Assembly: GCF_040215105.1 (NCBI RefSeq)
Contig: NZ_CP157875.1
Location: 3,887,501-3,951,500, forward strand
Length of the DNA stretch: 64,000 nt
DNA from: Aeromonas veronii
GTDB taxonomy: Bacteria; Pseudomonadota; Gammaproteobacteria; Enterobacterales; Aeromonadaceae
Direction of reading: 5' to 3'
A program made the translations under genes and the position numbers. Positions within the stretch are counted from its first letter, which is position 1. Each line of letters begins with the position of its first letter. Below are positions 1 through 10,990 of the stretch, piece after piece. The notes beneath the pieces were generated by a model. It was not told the origin of the DNA. It worked only from the letters and a program-made list of their open reading frames with translations, and searched no databases.

Positions 1-153
1 GTTTGGGGAAGATTGGCAAGCGATCGATGTAGGCAGATCAAACTTGTATCGAATTGGCTTTTCCCGATGTCACAACCATGATGATCGGGGTTCTTCCTTC
101 GGGTAACATAGCGCCCCTTTGCGATTTCACACTCTTGGGCTTTGGAGAGTTTA

Positions 154-3021
154 ATGCCTTTTGCACTTGGCCAGCGTTGGATTAGTGATACAGAGACGGA
201 TCTGGGATTGGGAACTGTCGTTGCTGTAGAAGGACGCATGGTTACCCTGATGTTTCCGGCTACCGGTGAAAACCGCATGTATGCCAAAGAGGAGGCGCCG
301 GTCACCCGGGTCAGCTTCAATGTGGGCGATCAGATCGTCAGTCACGAAGACTGGACCATGTTGGTCGAAGAGGTGCAGGAGAAGGATGGGCTGCTTATAT
401 ATGTCGGCACCCGTACCGACAATGAAGAGCCCGTCGTCCTCAAGGAAGTGTTTCTCAGCAACTTCATCAAGTTCAACAAGCCGCAGGATCGCCTGTTTGC
501 CGGGCAGATAGATCGCATGTCTCGCTTCACCCTGCGCTTTGATGCCCTGATCAACCAGCACCAGCGTCGCCGCAACCCGACTCGTGGTCTGGCGGGGGGC
601 AAGGTCAGCCTGATCCCTCATCAGCTCTATATTGCCCATGAAGTGGGCCACCGTTATGCCCCCCGCGTGCTGCTGGCCGATGAAGTCGGTCTGGGCAAGA
701 CCATAGAAGCGGGCATGATCATCCATCAGCAGCTGCTGTCCGGCCGTGCCCAGCGCGTGCTGATCCTGCTGCCGGAAACCCTGCAACACCAGTGGCTGGT
801 CGAGATGATGCGCCGCTTCAACCTGCACTTCTCCCTGTTCGACGAGGAACGCTGCATCGAGGCATTCGCCGATGCCGAGAATCCGTTCGAAACGGAACAA
901 CTGGTCATCTGCAGCCTCGACTTCCTGCGCAAGAAGCGCCGCCGCTTCGAACAGGTACTGGAAGCCGAATGGGATCTGCTGGTTGTCGACGAGGCTCATC
1001 ATCTGGAGTGGAGCGAGGAGACCCCGAGCCGTGCCTACGAAATGGTCGAGGCCCTGGCTGAACAGGTCCCCGGCGTGCTGCTGCTGACCGCCACCCCGGA
1101 TCAACTCGGCCACCAGAGCCACTTCGCCCGTCTGCGTCTGCTCGACCCCGAGCGCTTCTACGACTACGACGCCTTCCTCACCGAGGAGCAGGCCTATGGC
1201 CAGGTCGCCAGCGCCGCCCAGGAGCTGCTTGCAGGCGGAGACCTGAGCGAGGAAGCGAGACGGATCCTCGCCAGCCAGCTTGATGGGCTGGATCTGGCCG
1301 ATACCGCCGCCCGTCAGCAGGCGGTCGGCAAGCTGCTGGATCAGCACGGCACCGGCCGGGTGCTGTTCCGCAACAGTCGTGCCAATATTCAGGGCTTCCC
1401 CGAACGTCACCTCAACGTCTATCCCATGCCGCTGCCGGAGCAGTACAAGACCGCCATCAAGGTGATGGGCATGATGGGGGGCAACGGCGGCGATCTGCAG
1501 ACCCGCGCCTTGCGCTATCTCTATCCGGAGAAGATCTTCCAGCAGTTCGAGGGAGACAACGCCAGCTGGACCCAGTTCGATCCCCGTATCGACTGGCTGC
1601 TGGAACTGCTGCTCGGTGCACGCCAGCAGAAGGTGCTGGTGATCTGCTCCGAAGCGGCTACTGCCATCGCACTGGAAGAGGCGCTGCGGACCCGTGAAGG
1701 GATCCGTGGCGCCGTGTTCCATGAAGGCATGTCCATCCTCGAACGTGACAAGGCTTCCGCCTATTTTGCGCAAGCGGAGGGCGGCGCCCAAGTGCTGCTC
1801 TGCTCCGAGATTGGTTCCGAGGGCCGCAACTTCCAGTTCGCCAGCCACCTGGTACTGTTCGATCTGCCCCTCAACCCGGATCTGCTGGAGCAGCGCATCG
1901 GTCGTCTCGACCGCATCGGCCAGCAGAACACCGTCGAGATCCACGTTCCTTATCTGATAGGTACCGCCCAGCGGGCACTGCTCTGCTGGTATCACGACGG
2001 TCTGGATGCCTTCGAACAGACCTGCCCCACCGCTCGCCCCATCTTCGAGGCGGTACGCGATGAGCTGTTCGAGCTGTTGGCTGCCAACGAAGATAACCAG
2101 GATGGCCTGGATGCCTTGCTGGTCAAGACCCGTGAGCTGCACGAGCCGCTCAAGGCGAGGCTGGAACAGGGCCGTGACCGCCTGCTGGAGATCCACTCCA
2201 GCGGCGGGGCCGCTGCCCAGCAGCTGGTTGACAAGCTGGCGGCCGAAGACGACGACACCGGCATGATCTCTTTCGCCCTCAAGATGTTCGACGAGATCGG
2301 TGTCAATCAGGACGACAGAGGGGAGAATGCACTTGTGCTGACCCCGGGGGATCACATGCTGGTGCCAAGCTTCCCTGGCCTGCCCCAGGATGGCATGACC
2401 ATCACCTTCGATCGCCCCACCGCCCTGGCGCGGGACGACATGGCGCTGCTCTCCTGGGAGCATCCCATCATGCGTGGCGGCATCGATCTCATTCTGGGCT
2501 CAGAGATTGGCGCGACCTCGGTTGCCCTGCTCAAGAACAAGGCTCTGCCGGTGGGCTCCATCCTGCTGGAGCTGATCTTCGTGGCTGAATCTGCCGCTCA
2601 TCCCCAACTCTATCGTTTCATGCCGCCGACCCCGATCCGGTTGCTGATGGACAAGAATGGCCAGAACCTCGGCGAGAAGGTGGCATTCGATGCCTTCAAC
2701 CGCCAGCTGACCCCGGTCAATCGTCACCTTGGCAGCAAGCTGGTGACGGCGTCACAACCGGTGATCCACGGTCTCATCGGCAAGGGGCAGGTCATCGCCG
2801 AAGAGCTGAAAGCCGGCATCGTCGACCAGGCTCGGGCACAGATGGCGCAGACCCTGCAGCAGGATCTGGACAGGCTGGAAGCACTCAAGGCGGTCAATCC
2901 GAACGTACGCGACAGCGAGCTGGATTATCTGCGCACTCTGCAGGCAGAATTGCACCACCTGATCGATCAGACCCAACTCAAGCTGGACGCCATCCGCTTT
3001 ATCGTGGTCACCCATAACTGA
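154..3021 (+). CDS. rapA: RNA polymerase-associated ATPase RapA (HepA)
   Basis: SWI2/SNF2-family ATPase that binds RNA polymerase and helps recycle it after transcription. The 955-residue product aligns over its whole length with what I know of enterobacterial RapA, from [14 protein letters not shown] at the N terminus to [12 protein letters not shown] at the end. Helicase motifs are intact: the Walker A region [11 protein letters not shown], the DEAH box (VVDEAHH), TATP (motif III) and the C-terminal helicase motif [11 protein letters not shown] chose the ATG at 154 because GGAGAG lies just upstream and the family begins MPF; an in-frame TTG at 142 would add four residues. rluA follows after a short spacer, an order shared with vibrios. 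The last codons are repeated downstream (see the repeat entry). Confidence 0.97.
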   Translation: MPFALGQRWISDTETDLGLGTVVAVEGRMVTLMFPATGENRMYAKEEAPVTRVSFNVGDQIVSHEDWTMLVEEVQEKDGLLIYVGTRTDNEEPVVLKEVFLSNFIKFNKPQDRLFAGQIDRMSRFTLRFDALINQHQRRRNPTRGLAGGKVSLIPHQLYIAHEVGHRYAPRVLLADEVGLGKTIEAGMIIHQQLLSGRAQRVLILLPETLQHQWLVEMMRRFNLHFSLFDEERCIEAFADAENPFETEQLVICSLDFLRKKRRRFEQVLEAEWDLLVVDEAHHLEWSEETPSRAYEMVEALAEQVPGVLLLTATPDQLGHQSHFARLRLLDPERFYDYDAFLTEEQAYGQVASAAQELLAGGDLSEEARRILASQLDGLDLADTAARQQAVGKLLDQHGTGRVLFRNSRANIQGFPERHLNVYPMPLPEQYKTAIKVMGMMGGNGGDLQTRALRYLYPEKIFQQFEGDNASWTQFDPRIDWLLELLLGARQQKVLVICSEAATAIALEEALRTREGIRGAVFHEGMSILERDKASAYFAQAEGGAQVLLCSEIGSEGRNFQFASHLVLFDLPLNPDLLEQRIGRLDRIGQQNTVEIHVPYLIGTAQRALLCWYHDGLDAFEQTCPTARPIFEAVRDELFELLAANEDNQDGLDALLVKTRELHEPLKARLEQGRDRLLEIHSSGGAAAQQLVDKLAAEDDDTGMISFALKMFDEIGVNQDDRGENALVLTPGDHMLVPSFPGLPQDGMTITFDRPTALARDDMALLSWEHPIMRGGIDLILGSEIGATSVALLKNKALPVGSILLELIFVAESAAHPQLYRFMPPTPIRLLMDKNGQNLGEKVAFDAFNRQLTPVNRHLGSKLVTASQPVIHGLIGKGQVIAEELKAGIVDQARAQMAQTLQQDLDRLEALKAVNPNVRDSELDYLRTLQAELHHLIDQTQLKLDAIRFIVVTHN

Positions 3022-3082
3022 CAAGGTAGTGAAGGTGCATCGCGGCTGCCGTGCACCTTATTTATCGTGGTCACCCATAACT
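2998..3082 (+). repeat. 22-bp direct repeat of the rapA 3' end flanking a hairpin
   Basis: The last bases of rapA (2998-3019, starting TTTATCGTGG and ending CCCATAACT) recur exactly at 3061-3082 in the rapA-rluA spacer. Between the copies is an inverted repeat, AAGGTGCA (3032-3039) and TGCACCTT (3052-3059), that can form a hairpin. The second copy is non-coding. It looks like a local tandem duplication of the gene end. Whether the hairpin terminates transcription is unclear, since only ATTTAT follows it. Confidence 0.85.
3032..3064 (+). terminator. possible weak terminator after rapA
   Basis: An 8-bp stem AAGGTGCA/TGCACCTT with a 12-nt loop is followed by ATTTAT. The U tract is poor, so it may be an attenuator or just a mRNA-end hairpin between rapA and rluA. 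Confidence 0.4.
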
Positions 3083-3116
3083 CAGTCACTGATGGGGCCT
3101 GCCCCTTGGATGAAAG

Positions 3117-3785
3117 ATGCAAGACGCTACTTTTGAATATTCACCACCGTTGGAACCCTGGCTCGACATCCTGTTCAAGGACAGAGACATCATGGTGGTC
3201 AACAAGCCTACCGGCCTGCTCAGCGTGCCGGGGCGTGGACCGGAAAATGAAGACAGCGTCCTGCACAGGGTCAAGCAGCAGCACCCCAAGGCGGCGGCGG
3301 CCCATCGGCTCGACATGTCCACGACCGGAGTGCTCGTCATCCCCCTCACCCCGAATTCCCATCGGGAGCTGAGTCGCCAGTTCCGTGAGCGAGAGACCGA
3401 GAAGCACTACCTCGCCTGGGTGTGGGGTGAGCCGGAAGCTAGCTCTGGGCAAGTGGATCTGCCGTTGTGCGTGGACTGGCCCAATCGCCCAAGGCAGAAA
3501 GTCGACTTTGAAGAGGGGCGCCATGCCCTGACGCTGTGGGAAAAACTCAAGGTGGAGAATGGCAACAGTCTGATCAAGCTGACTCCGATCACGGGCCGTT
3601 CCCATCAACTGCGGGTACACATGCTGGAGCTGGGTCACCCCATCCTCGGGGACAACCTCTATGCCCATCCCGAGGCGCTGGCTGCCGCACCGCATCTCTA
3701 CCTGCATGCGGCCATGCTGACCATCACCCACCCCCGTAGTGGCGAACGTATGAGCTTCGAGGCCCCCGCCCCTTTCTCATGCTAA
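3117..3785 (+). CDS. rluA: Dual-specificity rRNA/tRNA pseudouridine synthase RluA
   Basis: Makes pseudouridine in 23S rRNA (U746 in E. coli) and at position 32 of several tRNAs. The 222-residue protein has the RluA-family catalytic block HRLDMSTTG (the Asp is the nucleophile), the DIMVVNKPTGLLSVPG motif and the C-terminal RSHQLRVHMLELGHPILGD signature. Length matches the E. coli enzyme (219 residues). It has its own spacer of about 95 bp after rapA and ends before a strong bidirectional terminator. Confidence 0.93.
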   Translation: MQDATFEYSPPLEPWLDILFKDRDIMVVNKPTGLLSVPGRGPENEDSVLHRVKQQHPKAAAAHRLDMSTTGVLVIPLTPNSHRELSRQFRERETEKHYLAWVWGEPEASSGQVDLPLCVDWPNRPRQKVDFEEGRHALTLWEKLKVENGNSLIKLTPITGRSHQLRVHMLELGHPILGDNLYAHPEALAAAPHLYLHAAMLTITHPRSGERMSFEAPAPFSC

Positions 3786-3806
3786 GCCTTGATGGCGTTG
3801 AATAAG

Positions 3807-3838
3807 AAAAGCCCCCATCCATGGATGGGGGCTTTTTT
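3807..3838 (+). terminator. Bidirectional terminator between rluA and the yjfB-like gene
   Basis: A perfect palindrome, AGCCCCCATCC-AT-GGATGGGGGCT, has an A run on the left and a T run on the right. It can end transcription of rluA on the plus strand and of the convergent minus-strand gene. Confidence 0.9.
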
Positions 3839-3845
3839 ATCAGGG

Positions 3846-4034
3846 TCAGACGTGGATATTGATGTTGCTTCCCAATGATCCCGTCGCCGACGGAGTCGGT
3901 GCCTGGGCTGGCTGGGCGGCCGTCTGCAGCAGTTTCAGGGCGGTTTCCCCCTCCTGAAGTTGCTGTTTTTTCGCCAGGCTGGCCACCATCAAGGCAGAAC
4001 CATATGACGAGGATGCAGTGCTAGAAATGTCCAT
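3846..4034 (-). CDS. YjfB-like putative motility protein
   Basis: A small 62-residue protein that starts MDISS and ends LGSNINIHV, the two conserved ends of the YjfB-type putative motility family. The middle is Ala/Gln-rich with a predicted helix and a Pro-rich linker. A strong ribosome site (GGAGG, 7 bp before the ATG) supports the start. It lies 59 bp downstream of a GGDEF-EAL gene on the same strand and ends at the shared terminator, so it may be the last gene of that transcription unit. The molecular function of this family is not known to me. Confidence 0.7.
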   Translation of the reverse strand: MDISSTASSSYGSALMVASLAKKQQLQEGETALKLLQTAAQPAQAPTPSATGSLGSNINIHV

Positions 4035-4093
4035 TGTGTACCTCCTGCCTAAGCACTATCGGCTCTCCTTCCCAAAACATGAGTCATTCACCA

Positions 4094-6040
4094 TCAAATG
4101 AGGCATGCCTTGTCCGGTATACGCCTGGCCAGCCAGCGCTCTTCCATTTCCAGCAGAGTCTGATAGGCCTTCACCGCCTGTTCGGGACGGCTGAACAGAT
4201 AGCCTTGCCCATAGAGATGGATGTCCGTCAGTGCGCGCAGCACATCGAGCTGGCCCTGTGTCTCTATCCCCTCACACACCAGCTTCTTGCCCAGCATGGA
4301 GCCCATCCGGCAGATATTGGCAACCAGCTCGGCTGCCTCGACCGAGGTGTCTATGCCCTGTATGAAGGATCTGTCTATCTTCACCTTGCTCACCGGCAGC
4401 TTCTGCAGATAGCTGAGGGAAGAGTACCCGGTACCAAAGTCATCAAGGGCAAGTTGAACCCCCTGCTGATTGAGATCCTGCATCAGCTGCAGCGAATTTT
4501 TCACCTCCCGCATGGTGGTGTCCTCGGTCACCTCGAGCACCAGGCTGGCCGCGGGGATGTGATGATCCATCAGGGCCCTGGCCACCAGTTTCAAAAGATT
4601 GCGCTGATACATCCCTGGTGAGATGTTGACGCACATCTGCAAATCAACCAGTCCCAGATGCTGCCATTTGTGCAACTGCTCGCAGGCGGTATTGAGGATC
4701 CAGCTGCCGAGCTTCTCCGCCAGCTGGAACTCTTCCGCCACCTGGATCACCTCGTTGGGCGGAATGAAACCGAGTTCGGGATGACGCCAGCGCAGCAGTG
4801 CCTCCACCGCCTCGCAGCGTCCGCTCTCCAGATTGACGATGGGCTGGTAGTAGAGCTCGAGCGCATTGTGTTCAAGCGCCATCACCATGTCTGAGGCCAG
4901 ATGCTTGCGTCTGGCGGTTTCATTGAGCAGAGAGTTGTCGTAAATGACATAGGGCACGTGGGTCTTGCGGCTGTGGAACAGCGCCTGTTCGGCCCGGCTG
5001 AGCAACTCCTGGGTCTGGTTGCTATCCATGGGGAAGAAGGCGATGCCGATGCCGACTTCCAGCCGGAAGGGATAGTTGTCGATGAGGATGTCCTGCTTGA
5101 GGGCATAGAGTATCCTCGCCACCAACTCCCTGACCTGGCGCAGATCGCTCCCCTCCCGCTGCAACATGGCCAGCTGATCTCCCCCGAGGCGGGCGATCCA
5201 CTCACCGTTCTCGCACAGAGCATTCAAGCGCCTTGCCAGCTCCTGCAGCAGGATGTCCCCCGTGCTGTAACCGAACTTGCTGTTGATATCCCGAAAGTCG
5301 TTGATATCCACCAGTACCAATCCGAAAGGCGTATCCCGGCTGACGTAGGACTCCATCTTCTCCAGCAGCGCCAGCCGGTTGGCGAGGCCGGTCAGCGGAT
5401 CGACCCGGGCTGCCCTGAAATGCCGCCTGGCCTCGCGCACCAGCAGGCCACTGAGCAGAATGACCGAGATCACCAGCCCCAGCACCATGAACAGCAGCGC
5501 ATTGCGCAGTTGGGCGAAGCGCTTGTCATTGCCCGTGTAGACGTTGATGTTGTTCTGCATCACGGAGGCGAGAGAGTAGGAGAGAGGCTCTTGCAGGGGG
5601 GCTATCCGCATCAGGATCTGCTGATAATCTGGCGTTCCAGGCTTCAAATCCGCCAATTTTGGCTCAATTTCCCGAATATTACTCTCGGTCAACTGGACCA
5701 GCCGCAGCGTTTTTTGATTGTCCCCCAGGCTTTTGCGCAACTGGCCGCTCAAGAGGATCGGAGTCCGGCTCCAGAGGATGTCGTAACGCAGCAGCAGGGC
5801 CTCATGGTCGATGCCACCGTAATGGTAGATCTCGACCGCATTGAGGAAGCGTCCCAACTCCAGCTGCAGTTGCATCAGGGCCCAGGAGACATCATAGGTG
5901 TACTTTTCCATCACCCGGGTCGCATTCTGTATCTGCACAAGGCAATACAAGGTGCTTCCCGTGAACAACAAGATGGATAGATAGAGAACGCCGAGTAAGG
6001 GCCAGGCCCTGGTCTTCGCTTTCACCCTGAACTCCTGCAA
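4094..6040 (-). CDS. Membrane sensor with degenerate GGDEF and intact EAL domain
   Basis: A 648-residue inner-membrane protein: TM helix about 13-36, a periplasmic region of roughly 140 residues, TM helix about 180-201, GGDEF domain about 210-370, then EAL domain about 385-635. The GGDEF signature reads GGDQL (286-290), so diguanylate cyclase activity is doubtful. The EAL domain keeps EALLRW (413-418), DDFGTGYSSL (533-542), KIDRSFI and EGIET, so it should hydrolyse c-di-GMP. The start lies 10 bp after a secreted molybdopterin-fold protein, which suggests the two are co-transcribed and that the secreted protein may control the periplasmic domain. The yjfB-like motility gene follows. Confidence 0.88.
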   Translation of the reverse strand: MQEFRVKAKTRAWPLLGVLYLSILLFTGSTLYCLVQIQNATRVMEKYTYDVSWALMQLQLELGRFLNAVEIYHYGGIDHEALLLRYDILWSRTPILLSGQLRKSLGDNQKTLRLVQLTESNIREIEPKLADLKPGTPDYQQILMRIAPLQEPLSYSLASVMQNNINVYTGNDKRFAQLRNALLFMVLGLVISVILLSGLLVREARRHFRAARVDPLTGLANRLALLEKMESYVSRDTPFGLVLVDINDFRDINSKFGYSTGDILLQELARRLNALCENGEWIARLGGDQLAMLQREGSDLRQVRELVARILYALKQDILIDNYPFRLEVGIGIAFFPMDSNQTQELLSRAEQALFHSRKTHVPYVIYDNSLLNETARRKHLASDMVMALEHNALELYYQPIVNLESGRCEAVEALLRWRHPELGFIPPNEVIQVAEEFQLAEKLGSWILNTACEQLHKWQHLGLVDLQMCVNISPGMYQRNLLKLVARALMDHHIPAASLVLEVTEDTTMREVKNSLQLMQDLNQQGVQLALDDFGTGYSSLSYLQKLPVSKVKIDRSFIQGIDTSVEAAELVANICRMGSMLGKKLVCEGIETQGQLDVLRALTDIHLYGQGYLFSRPEQAVKAYQTLLEMEERWLARRIPDKACLI

Positions 6041-6050
6041 GCCACCGTCA

Positions 6051-6548
6051 TTACTGCTGAATATCGATCGAACTCAACTGCCAGATCATCATGTCGGTGA
6101 AGGCTGACCGTTTGAGCTCGGGGTATTGATCCAAGGGCAGGATAAACCACAGGGGCCCCTTGTCACGTACCCGCATGGTCATGCCGTCATCCTGCCACGC
6201 CAGAATGGGATCATATTGCTTGACCTTATCCCAGTTGATCCGGATCTGAAAACTATTCAGGGCGGTGAGAGTGATGCTCTTGCCCTTGGCACCCACCGCC
6301 GTCATCACATCCGCCAGCTTGGGTCCCACGTATTTATGCGGCTTGTCCACCCAGGGGCTGCTGGTCAGGATTTCATGCTGCGGCAGAGCCTTGATCATGG
6401 CCAGATCGAATACCACCTCCTCACTGCTCGGGTCGACGGGTTTCACATCCCCCGTCACCTTGAGGATCACAGGACCTGCCGGGGCCGCCATCACCATGGT
6501 CGGCAGGCACAGGGAAAACAGTAATGGGATCAAACCTAAATTGCGCAT
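6051..6548 (-). CDS. Secreted molybdopterin-oxidoreductase-fold protein without a metal-ligand cysteine
   Basis: A 165-residue exported protein resembling the oxidoreductase molybdopterin-binding fold (for example FDLAMIKALPQHEI, YVGPKLADVMTAVGA, GPLWFILPLDQYPEL). I chose ATG 6548 because a signal peptide (MRNLGLIPLLFSLCLPTMVMA) begins there behind a GAGGTGAGG site. Upstream in-frame codons run into the groEL terminator. No Cys is left in the mature part, so it cannot ligate molybdenum in the usual sulfite-oxidase way and a ligand-binding role is more likely. The GGDEF-EAL gene follows 10 bp later, which supports a sensor pair. Confidence 0.7.
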   Translation of the reverse strand: MRNLGLIPLLFSLCLPTMVMAAPAGPVILKVTGDVKPVDPSSEEVVFDLAMIKALPQHEILTSSPWVDKPHKYVGPKLADVMTAVGAKGKSITLTALNSFQIRINWDKVKQYDPILAWQDDGMTMRVRDKGPLWFILPLDQYPELKRSAFTDMMIWQLSSIDIQQ

Positions 6549-6593
6549 CCTCACCTCAGCTGATTGCACTATCAATAAATCCAGTTTAGTAGT

Positions 6594-6629
6594 CCTAAAA
6601 AAAACGGCTCGCAAATGCGAGCCGTTTGA
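6594..6629 (-). terminator. groESL operon terminator
   Basis: On the minus strand, AAACGGCTCGCA-TTT-GCGAGCCGTTT is followed by a run of T, just after the groEL stop. The GC-rich stem and T tract fit rho-independent termination. Confidence 0.9.
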
Positions 6630-6643
6630 TAACAATGGGTTGA

Positions 6644-8290
<1,647 letters not shown>

Positions 8291-8318
8291 TTAAATCAAT
8301 TCGGGGAAAAGGGGAAAA

Positions 8319-8612
8319 TTACTCTTCGACAATCGCCAGGATGTCGGTCTCGGACAGGATCAGCACGTCCTGGCCATCCAGCTTCTCGGTCTTCACGCCG
8401 TAGCCTTCGTTGAAAATCACCTTGTCACCAACCTTGACGGCCAGAGCTTTGACATCGCCATTATCCAGAATGCGACCAGTCCCCACGGCCAGAACTTCAC
8501 CACGGGTGGACTTCTGGGCCGCAGTGCCAGTCAAGACGATACCGCCAGCGGATTTGGCTTCAGCTTCGATGCGCTTGATGATGACGCGGTCGTGCAGTGG
8601 ACGAATTTTCAT
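8319..8612 (-). CDS. groES: Co-chaperonin GroES
   Basis: A 97-residue lid of the GroEL chamber. The sequence starts [14 protein letters not shown], carries the mobile-loop region [16 protein letters not shown] and ends TDILAIVEE. The start at 8612 is set by GGGAG eight bases upstream and by the family N terminus; the longer open frame upstream lies across the promoter. It is the first gene of groESL. Confidence 0.98.
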   Translation of the reverse strand: MKIRPLHDRVIIKRIEAEAKSAGGIVLTGTAAQKSTRGEVLAVGTGRILDNGDVKALAVKVGDKVIFNEGYGVKTEKLDGQDVLILSETDILAIVEE

Positions 8613-8686
8613 CGATAACTCTCCCAAAATGAGTCTCTGTGTTGCTTGAGGAATGGCCGCATCCGGCCAAATTTGTAATGCCCCTG

Positions 8687-8715
8687 ATCTGGGGCAAATT
8701 GGGTAGCCCTTCAAG
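8687..8715 (-). promoter_or_regulatory. Sigma-32 heat-shock promoter of groESL
   Basis: On the minus strand, CCCTTGAAG is followed 14 bp later by CCCCAGAT, close to the sigma-32 consensus (CTTGAA, 13-15 bp, CCCCAT) and to the known E. coli groE promoter. It lies about 75 bp upstream of the groES start. Confidence 0.85.
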
Positions 8716-8835
8716 GGCAAATACAAAAAAAATTTTTTCACGTACTATGAACATCCTTGATGGATGAGCGACCCGAGCCAGGACGGTGAATGGACGCGGC
8801 CGGCGTGCTGGCCCTGCAGCAACAGAGACGACCCC

Positions 8836-10188
8836 GTGAGCCGACCCAATCCCATGCTGACCGCCCCCATGCCTGCCGTGCTGCTGCGCATGACGGGCCC
8901 CATGATCCTCGGCATCGTCGCCATCCTGGCATTCAACCTGGTCGACACCTTCTTCATCGGCCTGCTGGGCACGCAGGCCCTCGCCGCCATCAGCTTCACC
9001 TTCCCGGTCACCTTCGTGGTCACCTCCCTCGCCATGGGACTGGGAGCCGGCCTCTCCGCCCTGCTCGGCCACACCCTGGGTCAGGGACGTCACGACGAGG
9101 CGGCCCGCATCACCACGGATTGTCTGTTTCTCGCCGTCCTGCTGGTGACCCTGCTCGCGCTGCTGGGGGCCCTGACCATCACGCCCCTCTTCACCCTGCT
9201 CGGGGCCAGTGCCGACCTCATCTCGCTGATCCATGACTACATGCTGATCTGGTATCTCACCGTGCCCCTGCTGGCCCTGCCCATGGTGGGCAATGCCGCC
9301 ATCCGGGCCACCGGCGACACCAAGACCCCGAGTCTGGTGATGGCGGTGGCCGGGCTGGTCAACGGGGTGCTGGATCCCCTGCTCATCTTCGGCATAGGCC
9401 CCTTCCCCGAATGGGGCATCCGCGGTGCCGCCATCGCCACCTCCCTCTCTTGGCTGATGGCGACCCTGGTCAGCCTGCATATCTTGCGCAAGCGGGAGCG
9501 ACTGCTGTCATGGCGCCTCTCACCGCGGCCACGGCTGCTGGCTCACTGGCGCGCCCTCCTGCACGTGGCGGTGCCCGCCTCCTTCACCAACATGCTCAAC
9601 CCCTTGGCCAACGCCGTGCTGATGATCATCTTCGCCGGTCTGGGCACCGAGGTGGTGGCCGCCTACGGTGCCGCCTCCAGAGTCGAGGCCTTGTTGCTCA
9701 TCGTGATGATGGCGCTCTCCTCGGTACTGGCCCCCTTCGTCTCACAGAACTGCGGGGCCGGCAATCCAGCGCGAGCCAAGGCGGCCCTGCTGCTCAGCAT
9801 GCGCTTCGCCCTGCTGTTCCAGCTCGCCGTGTACGCCTTCATCTGGCTGACGGCTCCCCTCATCGCCGCCCTGTTCAGCGACCAACCCCAGGTGGCACGA
9901 CTAATCGTGCTCTATCTGCATCTGGTGCCCATCGGTTACGGCTTTCAGGGCATGGTGATGCTGCTGGCGTCCGCCCTCAACGGCGTACGGGCATCCAAGG
10001 TCTCCTTCCTGTTCAACGGTCTGCGTCTGTTTGTGTTCTTGCTGCCAGGGGCCTGGCTGGGGGCAAAACTCGGGGGGGAGCAGGGGATCTATCTGGGGAT
10101 ATTGGTGGCCAATCTGGCGGCCGGGGGGCTGGCCTGGGGCTATGCCCATCGCCGTTTCGAGGGACTGTGCCATCAAGGAACCCCCTGA
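8836..10188 (+). CDS. MATE-family multidrug/cation efflux pump
   Basis: An inner-membrane antiporter of the multidrug and toxic compound extrusion family, probably 12 TM helices. Typical elements are PMILGIVAILAFNLVDTFFIGLLG in the first helix, then GLGAGLSALLGHTLGQGR, and NAAIRATGDTKTPS in the first half. The exact start is uncertain. An ATG at 8764 gives 474 residues but an odd Trp/Cys-rich leader with no clear ribosome site. The GTG at 8836 gives 450 residues, near the usual length, so I use that. It is divergent from groESL. The substrate cannot be inferred. Confidence 0.85.
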   Translation: MSRPNPMLTAPMPAVLLRMTGPMILGIVAILAFNLVDTFFIGLLGTQALAAISFTFPVTFVVTSLAMGLGAGLSALLGHTLGQGRHDEAARITTDCLFLAVLLVTLLALLGALTITPLFTLLGASADLISLIHDYMLIWYLTVPLLALPMVGNAAIRATGDTKTPSLVMAVAGLVNGVLDPLLIFGIGPFPEWGIRGAAIATSLSWLMATLVSLHILRKRERLLSWRLSPRPRLLAHWRALLHVAVPASFTNMLNPLANAVLMIIFAGLGTEVVAAYGAASRVEALLLIVMMALSSVLAPFVSQNCGAGNPARAKAALLLSMRFALLFQLAVYAFIWLTAPLIAALFSDQPQVARLIVLYLHLVPIGYGFQGMVMLLASALNGVRASKVSFLFNGLRLFVFLLPGAWLGAKLGGEQGIYLGILVANLAAGGLAWGYAHRRFEGLCHQGTP

Positions 10189-10215
10189 GGACACAGTCCG
10201 GTGTCATGTGCGCAC

Positions 10216-10689
10216 CTACTCTTTGCGTTCGAACTCGCCTTCGATGGTGTTACCGCCGCGGTTGCCCGGTTGCGGCCCCTCACCCTGCCCCGGTTCAAAA
10301 GGGGATGACGGGTTCTGGAAGCCCCCCATCTGCATCCGGAACTGGCTGCTGCCCACCAGCTTGTCCGCCAGGCGGTTGCGCAACCAGGGCTGCAACAGCA
10401 GGATGCCGAAGAAATCGGTCACAAAGCCCGGGATGATCAGCAGCAGGCCGGCCAGCGCCAGCATCATGCCCCCCATCACTTCCCGGCCCGGCATCTCCCC
10501 CTGCTGCATCTTCTGCTGGGCACTGAACAGGGTCTTGATCCCTTCGCTGCGCACCAGGGAAGAGCCCAGCACGGCGGTCAATATCAGCAGCCCCACGGTT
10601 GGCAGGGCGCCGATCACCGAACCCACCTCGATCATCACGGTGAGCTCCAGCACGACCAGGCCGAATAATAACAATAACAACTTGCCCAT
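10216..10689 (-). CDS. fxsA: FxsA-family membrane protein
   Basis: A 157-residue inner-membrane protein of the FxsA family, whose E. coli member modulates exclusion of phage T7 by F plasmids; its normal role is unclear. It has hydrophobic segments at about 2-20 and 24-45, the conserved EGIKTLFSAQQKMQQGEMPGRE loop, then a third segment rich in Leu ending LLLQPWLRNRL. A polar Gly/Gln tail follows. The start at 10689 is set by GAGGA eight bases upstream. It converges on the MATE gene with only 27 bp between the stops and is divergent from aspA. Confidence 0.88.
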   Translation of the reverse strand: MGKLLLLLFGLVVLELTVMIEVGSVIGALPTVGLLILTAVLGSSLVRSEGIKTLFSAQQKMQQGEMPGREVMGGMMLALAGLLLIIPGFVTDFFGILLLQPWLRNRLADKLVGSSQFRMQMGGFQNPSSPFEPGQGEGPQPGNRGGNTIEGEFERKE

Positions 10690-10873
10690 AAGATCCTCGG
10701 TACGAGTAAAAGGGGTGAACCAGGCGGACCATGGCGAGGAGAGCGATTCCGGCACAGCCAGCCTGCTATCGGTTCTGACAACTGAAATGGGGCCAACTGT
10801 ACATTTTTCAAGTCTGATGAGTGATACGGATCGGGATTCAGACAAATATCTTCTTGAATCTCTGGGATTGAAG

Positions 10874-10889
10874 TGTCTGTTCTGTCACA
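10874..10889 (+). promoter_or_regulatory. Possible CRP site upstream of aspA
   Basis: TGTCT-N6-TCACA matches the CRP consensus TGTGA-N6-TCACA in one half fully and in three of five bases of the other. It is about 250 bp from the aspA start, so the assignment is weak. Confidence 0.3.
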
Positions 10890-10976
10890 GTAATTCGCAC
10901 AATTGCAGTATCTGTTTAATGACCACAAGTTATTTAGGGTCGGCTCAAATTTAGTGATCCAGGTCTAATATCAGAT

Positions 10977-10990
10977 ACCTCAATTGAGGT
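10977..10990 (+). promoter_or_regulatory. Perfect 14-bp palindrome upstream of aspA
   Basis: ACCTCAATTGAGGT is an exact inverted repeat with 5-4-5 geometry and lies 145 bp before aspA. It matches neither the FNR consensus (TTGAT-N4-ATCAA) nor CRP, so the binder is unknown. Confidence 0.45.

Noticed and set aside
151..2463. Long minus-strand open frame opposite rapA
   Set aside because: It is a shadow of rapA caused by GC-rich codon usage. The protein has no recognisable family sequence and no ribosome site.
4034..4621. Plus-strand frame opposite the GGDEF-EAL gene
   Set aside because: Antisense shadow of the EAL domain; no ribosome site or motifs.
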